A DNA stretch of 64,000 bases from Linepithema humile (GCF_040581485.1 NC_090128.1:14074001-14138000); one strand, 5' to 3'. Shown: positions 36,184 to 47,407, numbered from the stretch's first letter. Program-made: numbers and translations. The notes: generated by a model from the letters alone, not told the origin.

Positions 36184-37187
36184 ATGAAGAAATCACATTT
36201 TTGGAATAAATATAAGTTCGAAAATGTTGATGGTATTATAGATACAAATGATCCTTTAATTAAAACAGATAATAAAATTTTTATATTTGAATTAGCATCT
36301 ATTAATGATTATGTATGTATTTATTTATTTATGAAATACAACTATCCTATATTGTATGACGAGATATATTTTATGAATTTTCTTAAGTCAGAACATAACT
36401 TAGTACTAAATTAAAACATAATAATAATATAATTGGAATTATAACTGGTAAATTGTGTAATCTTAATATCGGTAAATCATATATAATTAATCATTTATGT
36501 ATTAAGAAAGAATACAGGAACATGGATCTCTGTACTATATTAATAAGCAAAATATCACGAATTATATTTGAAAAAAAAATTTATCATTCAATATTTTCGT
36601 GTGAAAATCAAATATTTAATTTAAAGTCTTTTTCTATAAAATCGAATTATATATTCGTAATAAACAAGATTAAATTAAATAGTAAAATAATTTGTTTATC
36701 ACAAAAAGATAAAAAATTTAATTATAAATTATTAAATAAGATAATTTCAAAAAAATATAGTATAAATTTATATGATAGGAATTGTTTAGATGATATTCAT
36801 AAAGAAAATATTATAAAAAATTATAAAAAAGAATGTAAGAACAAAAATTTATATTTAAAATTTGAAAGTTTTGAAGATCTAGACTTTGAATTTAAAGATT
36901 GTATATTATTATTTGATAATCAATATAACTTTATTTATTTATCTTTTAATACTATTAAGGATATCAGGAGGTGTTTTGCATCAATTTTTTACATAGATCA
37001 TTTCACGTTTATAAATAAAGTAATATATCATTTAAACATTAATAACGTGTGTGATATTCTACAGTTCAATGTTAAAGAAGATGAAAAATTAATGAAATAT
37101 TTCATAAAGTTGGAAAGTGAATTATACTATTACTTCTACAATTATAATATGACATGTGAAGTACACGACAATATATATATAACGTAA
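36184..37187 (+). pseudogene. N-myristoyltransferase-like protein, one frame break
   Basis: The first frame (36184-36414) has 'SHFWNKYKFENVDG' and 'CIYLFMKYNYPILYDEIYF', matching the NMT N-terminal region (HkFW; elY-LL-nYveD). The second (about 36420-37187) has 'GIITGKLCNLNIG', then 'INHLCIKKEYRNMDLCTIL', matching the NMT acetyl/acyl-CoA-site signature (INFLCVHKkLR), and 'ELYYYFYNYNM' near the end, matching the C-terminal YYLYN block. NMTs add myristate to N-terminal Gly. About 335 residues in all, shorter than cellular enzymes. Vertebrate poxviruses use the host enzyme, so a viral copy would be unusual. The break is around 36410-36430. Confidence 0.65.
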
Positions 37188-37270
37188 TTACAGTGGCATC
37201 TAATAATCTCAAGGATTGTAAAGTACTTGTTTTTTGAAAGAAGTACAAAGACTTTAATAATATTAATTTC

Positions 37271-37456
37271 TTATAAATTGTATTTATATATATAATCATT
37301 ATATGTATAAATGATATTTTTCTCTTTTAATTTTCCGCATTTTTTGCATATCCTACATCAATAAAAATATTGTAATTTACTTTCATCGTTTTGTGATAAA
37401 TACTTATTATCATGATACTTTTTCATTAAATTTGAAAGTTTATCTTTATCATTCAT
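37271..37456 (-). pseudogene. Small ORF with CxxCxxC-type motif and in-frame TGA
   Basis: The ATG at 37456 opens 32 codons to TGA (37360-37358). The same frame continues with 'CRICKKCGKLKEK' to a stop at 37271. A zinc-binding peptide of 62 codons with one nonsense mutation is one reading; it may also be chance. Confidence 0.25.
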
Positions 37457-37593
37457 TTATAGCCTTGAAATTTTGAAGTACTAATTTATTGAAAAATTAC
37501 AAAAGTTATTAAACATTAAATTCTCGGCTTTGTAATTAAATAAAAATATTAATTTTGGTAATTACTTGAAAAATTAATATAAATAAGTAAATT

Positions 37594-39308
37594 ATGAGTG
37601 ACAATCAAACTTTAAATCACTATCTTGGAGACAGAAAATTGTCAGATAACGAGTGTACAATATTCCAGGGATATTCAAATAAGATTTCAACCATATGTAA
37701 GTTTGATAAGCAAAAATTAAAAAGTCTACTTAATAAATTTTCGGAAACGTTTTTTCAGAATGAAATGTCTATAGACAAAAATATTATTACTTATAACAGA
37801 ATCAATGATAGAGTTAATGAATATTTTAATAGACAAAAGAATTGCAAGTATGATTATAGGGGGATTATAAATATTATAAAATATCAATTTTTATAGTTGT
37901 TACAAAATATACAAGACTACTGGGAGTTTTAACTAAAGAAGATAATCAAGATATTTCAAGGACTCACGTAGATGTATCAAGTATTTATAAAACCAGTAAA
38001 TCGAAAGAATACATAAAGAAAATATCTACTGAATACATAAATAATGTAAAAATAAAAGGAAATACTAATGGTAATGTAAAAAATGGTAATACGGACGACG
38101 AAGAACTCAAATCGTTGGAATCTATTATCATCAACATTATGAGAAAATCATTATATATACATTCGTATTTAATATGTTATGGATCGTATACAAATCACAT
38201 AATACATAACGTAAAGTATGAAGATATAGATGTATATTTTCCAGAATCATTCTTCTATATGATTTTACTGATGTTTGCTGTTAAGATGATAACTGGTTAC
38301 AATCTTCATATTCTTGGTTATCCATTTATTAAAGGACACTTGTCTTTGTTTTATAATAATAGAAAATTGATAGATTGCATATATCTTAGTAATTACACAC
38401 TCGAGAAAATAAGAACAACAGATATAAACGGAATTAAATTTATAGATCCGTTATTTCAACTGTTAAATCAAATAAGAATGAATAACGAATTATTTAGATG
38501 TCATAAAATATATAAAAATAGTGAGAAATATGAATCTGTTTTATACTCTTTTTTACTTTATATCAAAGATAAATATAAGAAGTTTGATCTTAAAAAAGTT
38601 AAAGAATATAGAAATTCTATTGACTTAAATAATATTAGTTATAAACTATATGGAAATAATATATGCATGCTTAATATTGACAATTTTATAGATATTGAAG
38701 ATATAAATGATAGATTAGATAAATTAATTGTAATATTATCTGAACCCGAAGTTATAATAGATGAATTAAATAGCGTCAATGGAGTATATTCAATAAAATA
38801 TAACGCGTTTCTAAATAAAATCTTTTTCGAAAGTAGGACTGAGAAAGATGGAAAAAAATCAGAAAATATTAAGAAATCAAAAATCAACAGGAGAAACTTT
38901 GGTAAGTATAGTTTCTCGAATATAATAGATAACAACAAACAATATCTGATAATGTCTAACCTAACAAATACATTTTATATAGATATAGACAAGAATAAAA
39001 TATCAATAAAAAACATACAATCTATGTTGGCTACATTAGCATTATACTCTTTTCTAAAAGATAAAAATGAATACGGATGGAGAATATTCAATTATCTTAT
39101 ATCATTGCTTAAATTTAAAATTGAAGACAACTTCAGCGACTATCAAGAATTATCAAGATACAGAACAGATGGCAATCAAAAGCATATAAAATTGAACATA
39201 GAAAACAATACTTTTAACGACTTTACCACAGATAAAAATCAAATAACATCAAATTATTTAGATAAATTAGTCTTTATAGCTACATATGGAAATAATGGAG
39301 GATTTTAA
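37594..39308 (+). pseudogene. Poxvirus-like poly(A) polymerase catalytic subunit (VP55/E1L), one frame break
   Basis: The first frame (37594-37896) holds the N-terminal 'HYLGDRKLSDNE' region. The rest reads in another frame from about 37880 to 39308. The nucleotidyltransferase core is visible as 'LICYGSYTNHIIHNVKYEDIDVYF': a GS motif followed by DxD. The enzyme adds poly(A) tails to viral mRNA. About 565 residues in total, longer than vaccinia VP55 (479), with a charged insertion around the sequence 'EKDGKKSENIKKSKINRR'. The break is at or near the G-run 37859-37863. Confidence 0.7.
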
Positions 39309-39327
39309 ATCGCTCTTTTATTATAAA

Positions 39328-39333
39328 TAAATG
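39328..39333 (+). promoter_or_regulatory. TAAATG late-type initiator of the P4b-like gene
   Basis: 'TTTTATTATAAATAAATG': a T/A-rich element followed by TAAATG, as in poxvirus late promoters. Confidence 0.55.
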
Positions 39334-41316
39334 AATAATGAAAAATATATATTTAGAATTTCTCGAGATGACATTTGTAACTGTAAAGATGAAAATACAT
39401 TGGATAATTTTATATCAAAAATAAAAGAGAATGAAGAAAATAATATAGATAATTCATTTAATCATTACCACATGTACGATCAATGTCAAAACAGATGTGA
39501 TGTATGCAGAAAGATCTATATGCTCGTCAATAATATGGAGGTTTCTAATGAAGATTATGAAAAGGGAGGTAAGAAAAAACAAAAAAGAAAGCCTGAAAAA
39601 GAAATTGACTTCTTAGAAAAACCAAGTTATTTTAACATTCAAAATATAGACACTTCCAAGATAGAACGATTGGGGAAGAAGGCTATATATGATTTAATCA
39701 ATCAGAATATTTTATTATCCGCAAACACCTTATCTAAAGATATCATAGAAACTATTTTAAGAAATTACAGTACTGATATAAATAATTTTGAATATAACGC
39801 GTTGGTAAAATATATAGAGGACAACACTCCTTATGTCTTGAAACAACAGATATTAAAAACACATCCATATTTTTCTCTTTCGAATCTTAACAAAATTGTT
39901 TTGGATAAACAAATGGAACTCTTGGAAGTGATATATAAATCACATTCGTATCAAACATGTAATTTTAACAGCAGAATAGTCTCAAAACAGTATAAAAATC
40001 TATCTAGTTTAGATAGTGGATTTATAAGAGATGTAGTTTCGTTCGGAAATAATAACGATTTTATAGAGCCTGTTATATTTTGTTTATTTGCAAATAAATT
40101 AACATTTTTGGACGATTTAATAAACAACGTTGATCCTCTTACTGTACTGACAGACATGATAGTTAACAAGAAAATAACTGAAGAGAATAAATTTAGAATG
40201 TTTTTGAAAGCGTCTGATCCTACAGATTTTATAACAGGAGATACTAAGATAATTAACGGAGAAGTAAGATTAAAACACGAATTATATAGATTAATATATC
40301 ACAATATGTTAAAGATGATTGTTTTAAACTTGAGACAAGGTAAGTGGTACAGTCAACTGTCAGGAGAGTTATCAAAGATAACAAACAAAATAGGATTCAG
40401 ATCTTACAAAACCGAAGAAGAAAAAATATTATCAACAGTCCTATCGTGTGTTCCATTTAAGCTTATACTTGTAACAAAAACAACAGACCCTATATCGTCT
40501 GTACCTGAATCCGTTGAATTTGTAGAGTTTGATATCATGAGAAATAGATTAGGTAGTATTAAAGAATCTTTGAAGTTAGATAGTTCTGTATTTAATAATA
40601 TAAGTTACGACTCTCTTACTAAAAGATTGTGTATAGTTAAAAAATCTATTGTAAAGGAGGAAAAAAATTGTGCGTATCTTGGAGAAATTGGTAATTTAGG
40701 TCCATTTTTAGGTAATAAACTGTCATTTGATATGTTTAGAAATATAAATAATAATTCTGTTCTATTTGCAAATGGTGTCTTCTTTATTAGTATTCCTAGA
40801 ATTCACAAGAAATCTTTATCAAGATTTTATAATTCTGGTGCAAAAAACATTGTACTAGACGATCCTATAGATATACCTGATGATCCAACAATCGGAGGCG
40901 AAGTATTCTCTCTAATAGGAGCTGTATGTTGTAAAACACTAGAAAATTCAGGAATATACGAAATGTGTTCATCGAAAGAATATATCGGACGATATTCATA
41001 TAACAAAATTGATGACGATACGTGGATAAAGTATGACCCGTTTGCAATGTCAGTTCCGTATATGAAAAATAAGATCATAGAAGATTCTTTGAGAAAATTG
41101 TTTAGAGAACAAAATGTAGAAATAGAAAATTTCGTAATAGATAATGATACTCCTTATGCTATAAAAGAGAAAATTAAAAATATTTCTCATGACAAATTTT
41201 CAATAAAAGATTTTCTATATAATGGTGGTCATGTTAAAGACGATATTTCTAGATACGCAACATTATTGGTATACAACAATGCTGGATTTGAGAATATTAT
41301 TTGTGACGTATATTAG
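39331..41316 (+). CDS. P4b (A3L)-like major core protein candidate
   Basis: An intact 661-residue frame starting at TAAATG (39328-39333). Near the N-terminus a Cys-rich segment (CQNRCDVC) precedes YEKGGKKK, with Gly-Gly at 79-80; vaccinia P4b (644 residues) is cut once near residue 61. The remainder is one long globular region. Toward the C-terminus, 'GEVFSLIGAVCCKTLENSG' and 'GRYSYNKIDDDTWIKYDP' look like the last strands of a ubiquitin-hydrolase-like fold, though catalytic residues are not evident. The call rests on size, one early processing-type site and context. Confidence 0.55.
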   Translation: MNNEKYIFRISRDDICNCKDENTLDNFISKIKENEENNIDNSFNHYHMYDQCQNRCDVCRKIYMLVNNMEVSNEDYEKGGKKKQKRKPEKEIDFLEKPSYFNIQNIDTSKIERLGKKAIYDLINQNILLSANTLSKDIIETILRNYSTDINNFEYNALVKYIEDNTPYVLKQQILKTHPYFSLSNLNKIVLDKQMELLEVIYKSHSYQTCNFNSRIVSKQYKNLSSLDSGFIRDVVSFGNNNDFIEPVIFCLFANKLTFLDDLINNVDPLTVLTDMIVNKKITEENKFRMFLKASDPTDFITGDTKIINGEVRLKHELYRLIYHNMLKMIVLNLRQGKWYSQLSGELSKITNKIGFRSYKTEEEKILSTVLSCVPFKLILVTKTTDPISSVPESVEFVEFDIMRNRLGSIKESLKLDSSVFNNISYDSLTKRLCIVKKSIVKEEKNCAYLGEIGNLGPFLGNKLSFDMFRNINNNSVLFANGVFFISIPRIHKKSLSRFYNSGAKNIVLDDPIDIPDDPTIGGEVFSLIGAVCCKTLENSGIYEMCSSKEYIGRYSYNKIDDDTWIKYDPFAMSVPYMKNKIIEDSLRKLFREQNVEIENFVIDNDTPYAIKEKIKNISHDKFSIKDFLYNGGHVKDDISRYATLLVYNNAGFENIICDVY

Positions 41317-41419
41317 GTTACATATTTAATTTTTGTTTAATTTTATTCATTATCTTCTTTGTAACTTTTGTTTTCCAAAAATTATTTTAAAAACAGAAAT
41401 AATACATTTAAATTGAAAG

Positions 41420-42647
41420 ATGGATTCGTCAAATAATAAATTAAAAATCTTATACTGCGAACTTTATTTCGACGAAACATACGTGTATAATTTGAAGGAA
41501 AAATATGATAAGTTAAGTAAAAATGACAAAGAAATTATACAAAAATGTTTGAAAAAAAAATTGAAATATAAAGTAAATGAATTATTAAATTGTAAAAATC
41601 TTTATGTTGTAGACCAGTGCTCGGAATTAGTCTGAACATTTCAGCCGATTTCCGTGGTATACGCCTCTTTTCCTCTCCTTACCGCGCGCGCCGCAGCCGC
41701 TAGGGCCAGCGCCGCCGAGCGTTAGGAGCGACACTATCTGATTGTGAGTGGGTTCTTCTCCCTATTTATTAAAATTAAAAAAAATGTATTAAAATTTATT
41801 AAAAATAAATTTTTTATTTTTAAATTTATTAAGTGTAAATATTTCAATAGATTTTGACGTCACCCATGAGATACTAATGCTGACGCGTTTTTTTTTAAGT
41901 GGTTTCCCCCGTAGACCTATTCCACTAAAGATAAAAATAAATTCTTAATTTAAAAAAAAATATATATAAAAGAGATTTTCTTAATTAGATTTTCTTGGCC
42001 TTTTATGGGAATGAACAATTGATGCAATAATGTAGATAAAAACCACTTTTTGAAAAACGTGTCAGTATTAGTACCTCATGGGTGACATAGAAATCTATTG
42101 AAATATTTCCACTTAATAAATTTAAAAATAAAAAATTTATTTTTAATAAATTTTAATACATTTTTTTAAATTTTAATAAATAGGGAGAAGAACCCACTCA
42201 TAATCAGATAGTGTCGCTCCTAATGCTCGGTGGCGCTGGCCCTAGCGGCTGCGGCGCGCGCGGTAAGAAGAGGAAAGGAGGCGTATACCACGGAAATCGG
42301 CTGAAATGTTCAGACTAATTCCGAGCACTGTTGTAGACTATATATCTAATATAAAATATGAAAGTATAGTAAAAAACATAAACAGTTTTAAAACTATTAT
42401 AGATTTATATAATAAATACTACAATGATAAAGAATATGTTAAATGTATTATACTATATATGAAATTTAAAAATAATAGATTGTTCTATACATTAAAACTG
42501 GAAGAATCATATTACCATTTATTTTGTATTTCATGTAATAGTATATGTGAAAAAATAAAGGTAAATTCAGATTTGAAAGTTGTTATATGTAATATATTTT
42601 GTATACATCTCTCAAAATATAAATACTATTGTAAGTGCAACTATTAA
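41420..42647 (+). pseudogene. Small viral gene split by a hAT MITE
   Basis: The 5' part (41420-41614) encodes MDSSNNKLKILYCELYFD... and ends at Val-Asp at the insertion. The 3' part resumes after the MITE and its target duplication (42339 on) and ends at 42647 with a Cys-rich tail (KYYCKCNY, also CISCNSIC). Without the element the gene would be about 165 codons. The first 65 residues resemble the protein at 42652-42867 in layout (Y-D-LDxSxKxKKxLQK type), suggesting a duplicated family. Function unknown. Confidence 0.55.
41615..42330. mobile_element. hAT-type MITE, 716 bp, long palindrome, 8-bp duplication
   Basis: Starts CAGTGCTCGGAATTAGTCTG and ends with the reverse complement. The arms pair over more than 300 bp. 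The target duplication TTGTAGAC is present on both sides (41607-41614 and 42331-42338). GC-rich subterminal parts contrast with the AT-rich virus DNA. Non-autonomous. Confidence 0.9.
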
Positions 42648-42651
42648 CACA

Positions 42652-42867
42652 ATGAATTATCACAGATATATATATGATAGAATAAATTTTGATAAGGATT
42701 TAATACTTAAAATTAAATTAAATTATGATAATCTAGATACATCAAAGAAAAAAAAATTACAGAAATACATATTTACAAACAATAAATCAAAATTATCAAA
42801 TATCATTAATAAGAAATTAACAAAAATAATAGAAGCTGAAAAAAAAATAAACGTATTCTTACAATAG
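42652..42867 (+). CDS. Small viral protein, 71 residues
   Basis: The ATG at 42652 (MNYHRYIYDRINFDKDLI...) is preferred over upstream starts because the sequence before it overlaps the previous gene. It is a basic helical protein similar in arrangement to the N-terminus of the gene at 41420. Function unknown. Confidence 0.4.
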   Translation: MNYHRYIYDRINFDKDLILKIKLNYDNLDTSKKKKLQKYIFTNNKSKLSNIINKKLTKIIEAEKKINVFLQ

Positions 42868-42939
42868 AGGAATTTATTACAGAATTTTCTACATAAATTA
42901 GTTTTATATTAAAAAATATCGGTTTATTTTTATTACTTA

Positions 42940-42945
42940 TAAATG
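42940..42945 (+). promoter_or_regulatory. TAAATG late-type initiator of the TspO-like gene
   Basis: 'TTTTTATTACTTATAAATG' precedes the gene: T-run, spacer and TAAATG. Confidence 0.55.
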
Positions 42946-43620
42946 GCAGATTTTGATACACTACTAAATGGACAAACTAGTATATACGATACTTTATATT
43001 TATTCACTATTTTTATACTTCCATTTTTAGGATACATATCTTCTATCATATACAGCCCAGAGTCTGGGAGAAAATGGTACAAAAGTAATAAGTTTGTTCT
43101 TTTGGATTTATCCAATAGTAGTTATGGATTATTTTTTACATTATTCATATATTTATTCGCTGGAATGGGAATCATATATATAGCCAATCATTACCTAGGA
43201 AACGATAACTTAAAACTTTCTCAAGGAAAACATTTTACAAGAATTAACGATCCTCTTTTCAATATTAGTAAATTTTGGGACAGTATAATATTAAGCTTAC
43301 TTCCAGTAGAATTTTTATTGATATGGATATCCCAACCTCTAATGTTACAATTTAATTCATTAACAATACCAGGATCTCTTTCTATAATATTAACAATTCT
43401 ATTCCTATTATTTTCAATATATATGATTAAAATACATTGGATTATAATGATTTTATTCCTTCCGTTGTGTATATGGTGTATATATATGTCTGCATTCTAC
43501 TTTCTCACTCAAGACGAAACATGTAAAGCTAATCAAGATTCTAAAAATGAAGATGAAAAAAAGAATAAAGATGATAATAAGACAAAAGACGAATCTAACG
43601 ACGAGTTAAGACAACCATAA
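42943..43620 (+). CDS. TspO/MBR (translocator)-like five-pass membrane protein
   Basis: The 225-residue protein has about five membrane segments. 'GRKWYKSNKFVLLDLSNSSY' followed by 'GLFFTLFIYLFAGMGIIY' matches the TspO pattern (WY-x-L-x-KP… vW-x-LY-x-MG). 'PLCIWCIYMSAFYF' near residue 175 fits the last-helix PYLxWxxFA block. A charged tail (KNEDEKKNKDDNKTK) follows. TspO proteins bind tetrapyrroles and sterols in outer membranes of bacteria and mitochondria. A viral copy could act on mitochondria. Start at TAAATG. Assignment from pattern only. Confidence 0.5.
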   Translation: MADFDTLLNGQTSIYDTLYLFTIFILPFLGYISSIIYSPESGRKWYKSNKFVLLDLSNSSYGLFFTLFIYLFAGMGIIYIANHYLGNDNLKLSQGKHFTRINDPLFNISKFWDSIILSLLPVEFLLIWISQPLMLQFNSLTIPGSLSIILTILFLLFSIYMIKIHWIIMILFLPLCIWCIYMSAFYFLTQDETCKANQDSKNEDEKKNKDDNKTKDESNDELRQP

Positions 43621-46600
43621 TTATTCTTTTTCTATAGGAGTTCCATCTATTGTTGCTTTCGAAACTGGAGTATAAAAGTTTACTGTTATATTTTTATCTA
43701 ATTGATTTTTATCTAACTCATACAAGTCTGATAAAGGAGTGATTTCAGTACCTATACTTTTTAAAGCATCTATTAAATTCAATGTATATAATATATCTAT
43801 GTCTTTCTCAGTAAAATTAAATAAATTCTCGAAATTTTGATTATTATTTGAGTTGTTTTTTACAGGCGATGAATTATTTATATTATCTTTATAATTTTCA
43901 AGATTGTTAACAATATCGTTAGCAGACATATTATATTTATCATTAAATATCTTCTGTATATTTTCAGACGCTTTGTTTCCAAATACCACGTTTAGAATAT
44001 CGTTTCCACTTTTAGTTACAAATTTTTCTTTATCAACATTATAAGGTTCTAATTTAGGAATTTTTATCTCTCCTAAAGAAACATTGATAGCACCGCATAA
44101 TTCTGGGTCTTGAAGTAATTCTTCTTTTGAAATTGTTTTATTCTTTATCTTATTAATAATATCGTGAATACTTTTACTTCCTCCTTGAAATTCGTCAGTT
44201 ATACTATTTGATATGCGTATGAAGATATTTTTGAAATCGTTTCTGTATCTTACATCATTTCTTGATATAAGCTCGTATAACTTATTTAAATTATCTACAG
44301 TCGTTCTCTCAACTATCATTCTACTTCCTCCTTTTTCAAGTGTTTTAGACATAAAATACAAACTTAATAATTTTGTTAATACTTCTGTAATTATAAGATA
44401 TTCTATCCCGTAATACATATCTATGTAACATCCTAAAGAGTCATTTATCTTTCTTGAATCAAATTTTACAAATAATTTATTAATTTCAATTTCTCCTTCT
44501 ATAGTTTTTATTATGAAAAATCTTAATATATTTTGAATAATATTAGATAGTAAAACCTTAACACAATCCAATTTAATATCTGATATATCACTAAAACTTA
44601 AAATTTTTTCAGATAATAATATGTTACGTCCTGATAGATGTAGAATTTTTTCGTTGGGCTCGGCGATCGACGTAAACGGACCTGACCGCACGAGCCGAGC
44701 GGCACGTTTAGGACTTGCGACGGGTCAGCGACTGGAAGAGTCGTTTTTACTCCGTCAACAAGTCAACCGCTCGTGGTTCCCTTTTTGGGTCAAGGAATTG
44801 AATCCCTATTACCCGGGGCGGAACCTTTGTGCGCAATTTGAGAGGGAAGGTGTGAGGGGGGTGACGAACGAGGAGGGTGTGGTTAAATGAAAAAGAACAA
44901 AAGTTTAATTTATTAAAGACAACATTTTAATTTGATTGAATTTATAATTAGGATACAAAAACTTAATTCTTAATCGCATATATTAATAATTTTATTTATG
45001 TATTCTTTACAAGTGTGTGTGTGTATGTGTGTGTGTGTGTGAGTGTTTTATTTTTCCGGAGGGAGGACAGAAGAAATAATAAAATAAAGAGAAATGAACT
45101 GACTTACTCGTTGCAGAGTAGTTTCGGATCGCGTTGAATATGTTCGGTGGTTCTGAGCAGGCGCCCCGTTGAGGGAAGGTGTTGTATAGGCGTCGGACCC
45201 TTTTGTAAACGAGTGGGCACCCTACTGCGGGATGGTGTCGTCAGGGTGATGGGCCTTCTACTTGAGATGCACCACGAGATGGTCGCGACAAAGTATCAAC
45301 TGATTTTACTCTTTGATTCGCGCCCCCGAACTACTCGAAAAACTGTTTCGAGAAACTGAGCTAAACGGAATAACTGCGCAAACTGCTTGAAAAACTGTGT
45401 GTGATTGTGTATAATTGCGCTTGGAGCCACCAAAACACGGGTTTTTATACCCTTTCCTTGGGGTGGATCCATTTGGAAAATCTTAGGTTTTTGAAGCGGG
45501 GATCGAATAGGAATTAGTCTTGTGAGAAGATTTTTAATGTGGGGGAGGATGGCGTCATTTTTAACTAATAGGATTAGGTTTAGGTAATTAAGTTACTTGG
45601 AATGGGGGTAGGAAGAAAGGGGCCCTAACGAATAAGGAATAGCGTCGTTTCGGGTCCATATGCGATGGGGGTAGGTTTTTGAGGTGGCGTAACCCGGTTG
45701 GTGTTAATTAGTATAGGTGGGGTGCATCTCAGTGTCTTAAGATCTAGGTGGGCGTAGTCTTTAGACCGTACGACGGAATGAAGGGTGGTCTATAGAGGTG
45801 CTTGCCCCGATTCCCGGCTTTCGGATTGGAGGGTTGAGAATCGGTATATGAGTTCGCGAGGCCTTGGGTCACTGATCTAATAAATTTGATAGTTTACGAC
45901 TGTCGCGTGGCCCTGGGGTCGCGTGGAGAGTGCGATTAATGCATCTCGGTTTCCCAGACCTACTGAACACGTGCACCGTATCAGGTGTCATGCCTTCTAG
46001 GCGTGCGACTGTGGTCATTACCCGATCGTCACTCGGTAAAATCCTATCTATTAGGGTTCCCGTAGGCAGAATCCAAGTATATGGCTAGCTAGTGCCAGTT
46101 TTTATTTCCTACTTTAAACATCTGGAGTCGACTAAAGACTCCGGTTACCGCAAGTTTTGACTTTTATGATTTTTCTGACGACGATAGGCACGCTGACCGA
46201 CCAAGGTATTTTCAAATATCTATCCCCCTTGCTATTTTTCTCTGTGAGAAAGTTCGAGCTCATGGTGTCTCGTGAGAAAAACAGCTCTGGCGTTATAATA
46301 TTCTTTAAAAGTTTTTTGTTGGTCCCGTGTTTACTAGGTCTGGTATTTAATAAAAAGAAAAGAATCGTGAAGTCTGATCAGGACGTAACAAATACATCTC
46401 TTATGTTTTTATTTTTTATTTCTTGTGGAATAATATTATGATACAATAGTATTTTTATTCTTTTAGATATTTCGATAAGATTAAACTTTCCATTATAATT
46501 TATTTCATTAACTATAAAGTTACTTAATTTCTTGTTGTCATCTGATTTTTTATGATATTTTTTTGAAAAGCTTCCAAGTATACTTTTTAACGAGCTATTT

Positions 46601-46683
46601 TTTATATCTTTTTTGTTATTAATAATATCACTATATATTTCTAATATTTCCTTGTTTATATTATTTAAAAAAATACCCTCCAT
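43621..46683 (-). pseudogene. Virion-type protein with Gly-Gly sites, split by a solo LTR
   Basis: The 5' part runs from a TAAATG start at 46683 to the LTR boundary at about 46391. The 3' part runs from about 44621 to 43621. The two flanks are in the same frame once the LTR and one copy of its 4-bp duplication are discounted, giving about 430 codons. Gly-Gly motifs EKGGSR and FQGGSK lie in the middle. The N-terminal 50 residues are basic. Function unknown, but the motifs put it with the processed virion proteins. Reading-frame sequence at 44640-44690 belongs to the LTR, not the gene. Confidence 0.6.
44622..46390. mobile_element. Solo LTR of an LTR retrotransposon (1.77 kb), 4-bp duplication AATA
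   Basis: The insert begins TGTTACGTCCTGAT and ends ATCAGGACGTAACA: TG...CA with a 14-bp terminal inversion, as in retroviral LTRs. AATA flanks both ends (44618-44621, 46391-46394). It is about 50% GC against the 20-25% GC of the viral DNA, has a TATA-like 'GGTTTTTATACCC' near 45450 and a (GT)n run near 45010. There are no gag/pol frames. A 4-bp duplication fits Ty3/gypsy-type elements. Confidence 0.85.
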
Positions 46684-46686
46684 TTA
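46681..46686 (-). promoter_or_regulatory. TAAATG late-type initiator, divergent with 46721-46726
   Basis: The minus-strand start at 46683 and the plus-strand start at 46724 both carry TAAATG, sharing a 40-bp AT-rich divergent promoter region. Confidence 0.55.
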
Positions 46687-46723
46687 TTTATAATATTTGT
46701 TTAAAATTAGAATTGATTAATAA

Positions 46724-47404
46724 ATGGAAACATATAAGTGCCATAAATGTTTATCATACTGGTGTATTAATGTCAATAATGGTTATCTCTGTAAAGAATG
46801 TAATGTTCTGTTTTCAAGTACAACTAAAAAATCTAGCAAAAGTAAAACTTTCAACAATAAAAAAATCCATTTTAACAATGTTATGAAAGATATTTCAAAA
46901 CAATATAATATTGAAGATATTATGGAGATAATATATGATTCTATAGAAGAAAACAATATAGAAAAAAAATTTATAAATCAATCATTGATATGTAGTATAT
47001 TAAAGAAAAATTCCAACAAGTTAAAAGATTACAAGATGGTATATAATATTTTAAATAAGTTAGAAAATAACGAGAAGAAAATGTACATACCAACCGATAT
47101 GAAAAACAATATAGAGATATTATTTTTGTCTTTTATTAATTTCCTATATTCAAAAAATAAGCTTGATTCGATAAGCTATAACCTCATATTAAGTAATATG
47201 TTTAAGCTTTATGGGTTGAATAATACTTTAAAACCAACTGTAAAAGACGAAAAAGAAGATTTGTGGAATATGTTTATTTATACTATAACTAATAATTATT
47301 TTAATAACGTAATTGAGGTAGACAAAATAAAATATACCAATTATAAACCAAAAATGATAACCAACTCTTTATATAAAATTGAAAATAGCACAGACTATCA
47401 GTAA
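46724..47404 (+). CDS. VLTF-3 (A2L)-like late transcription factor
   Basis: The 226-residue protein opens with a zinc ribbon (CHKCLSYWC...GYLCKECNVLF, residues 5-30), then a basic linker and a helical body ending in 'YTNYKPKMITNSLYK'. Length and an N-terminal zinc ribbon match poxvirus VLTF-3 (224 residues), found across large DNA viruses. It would activate late genes from TAAATG promoters. Its start is itself a TAAATG, 40 bp from the divergent gene at 46683. It is intact. Confidence 0.65.
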   Translation: METYKCHKCLSYWCINVNNGYLCKECNVLFSSTTKKSSKSKTFNNKKIHFNNVMKDISKQYNIEDIMEIIYDSIEENNIEKKFINQSLICSILKKNSNKLKDYKMVYNILNKLENNEKKMYIPTDMKNNIEILFLSFINFLYSKNKLDSISYNLILSNMFKLYGLNNTLKPTVKDEKEDLWNMFIYTITNNYFNNVIEVDKIKYTNYKPKMITNSLYKIENSTDYQ

Positions 47405-47407
47405 TTT

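Noticed and set aside
44621..45359. Arg-rich frames at 44621-44890 and 45147-45359
   Set aside because: They fall inside the solo LTR and have no gag, protease or polymerase motif.
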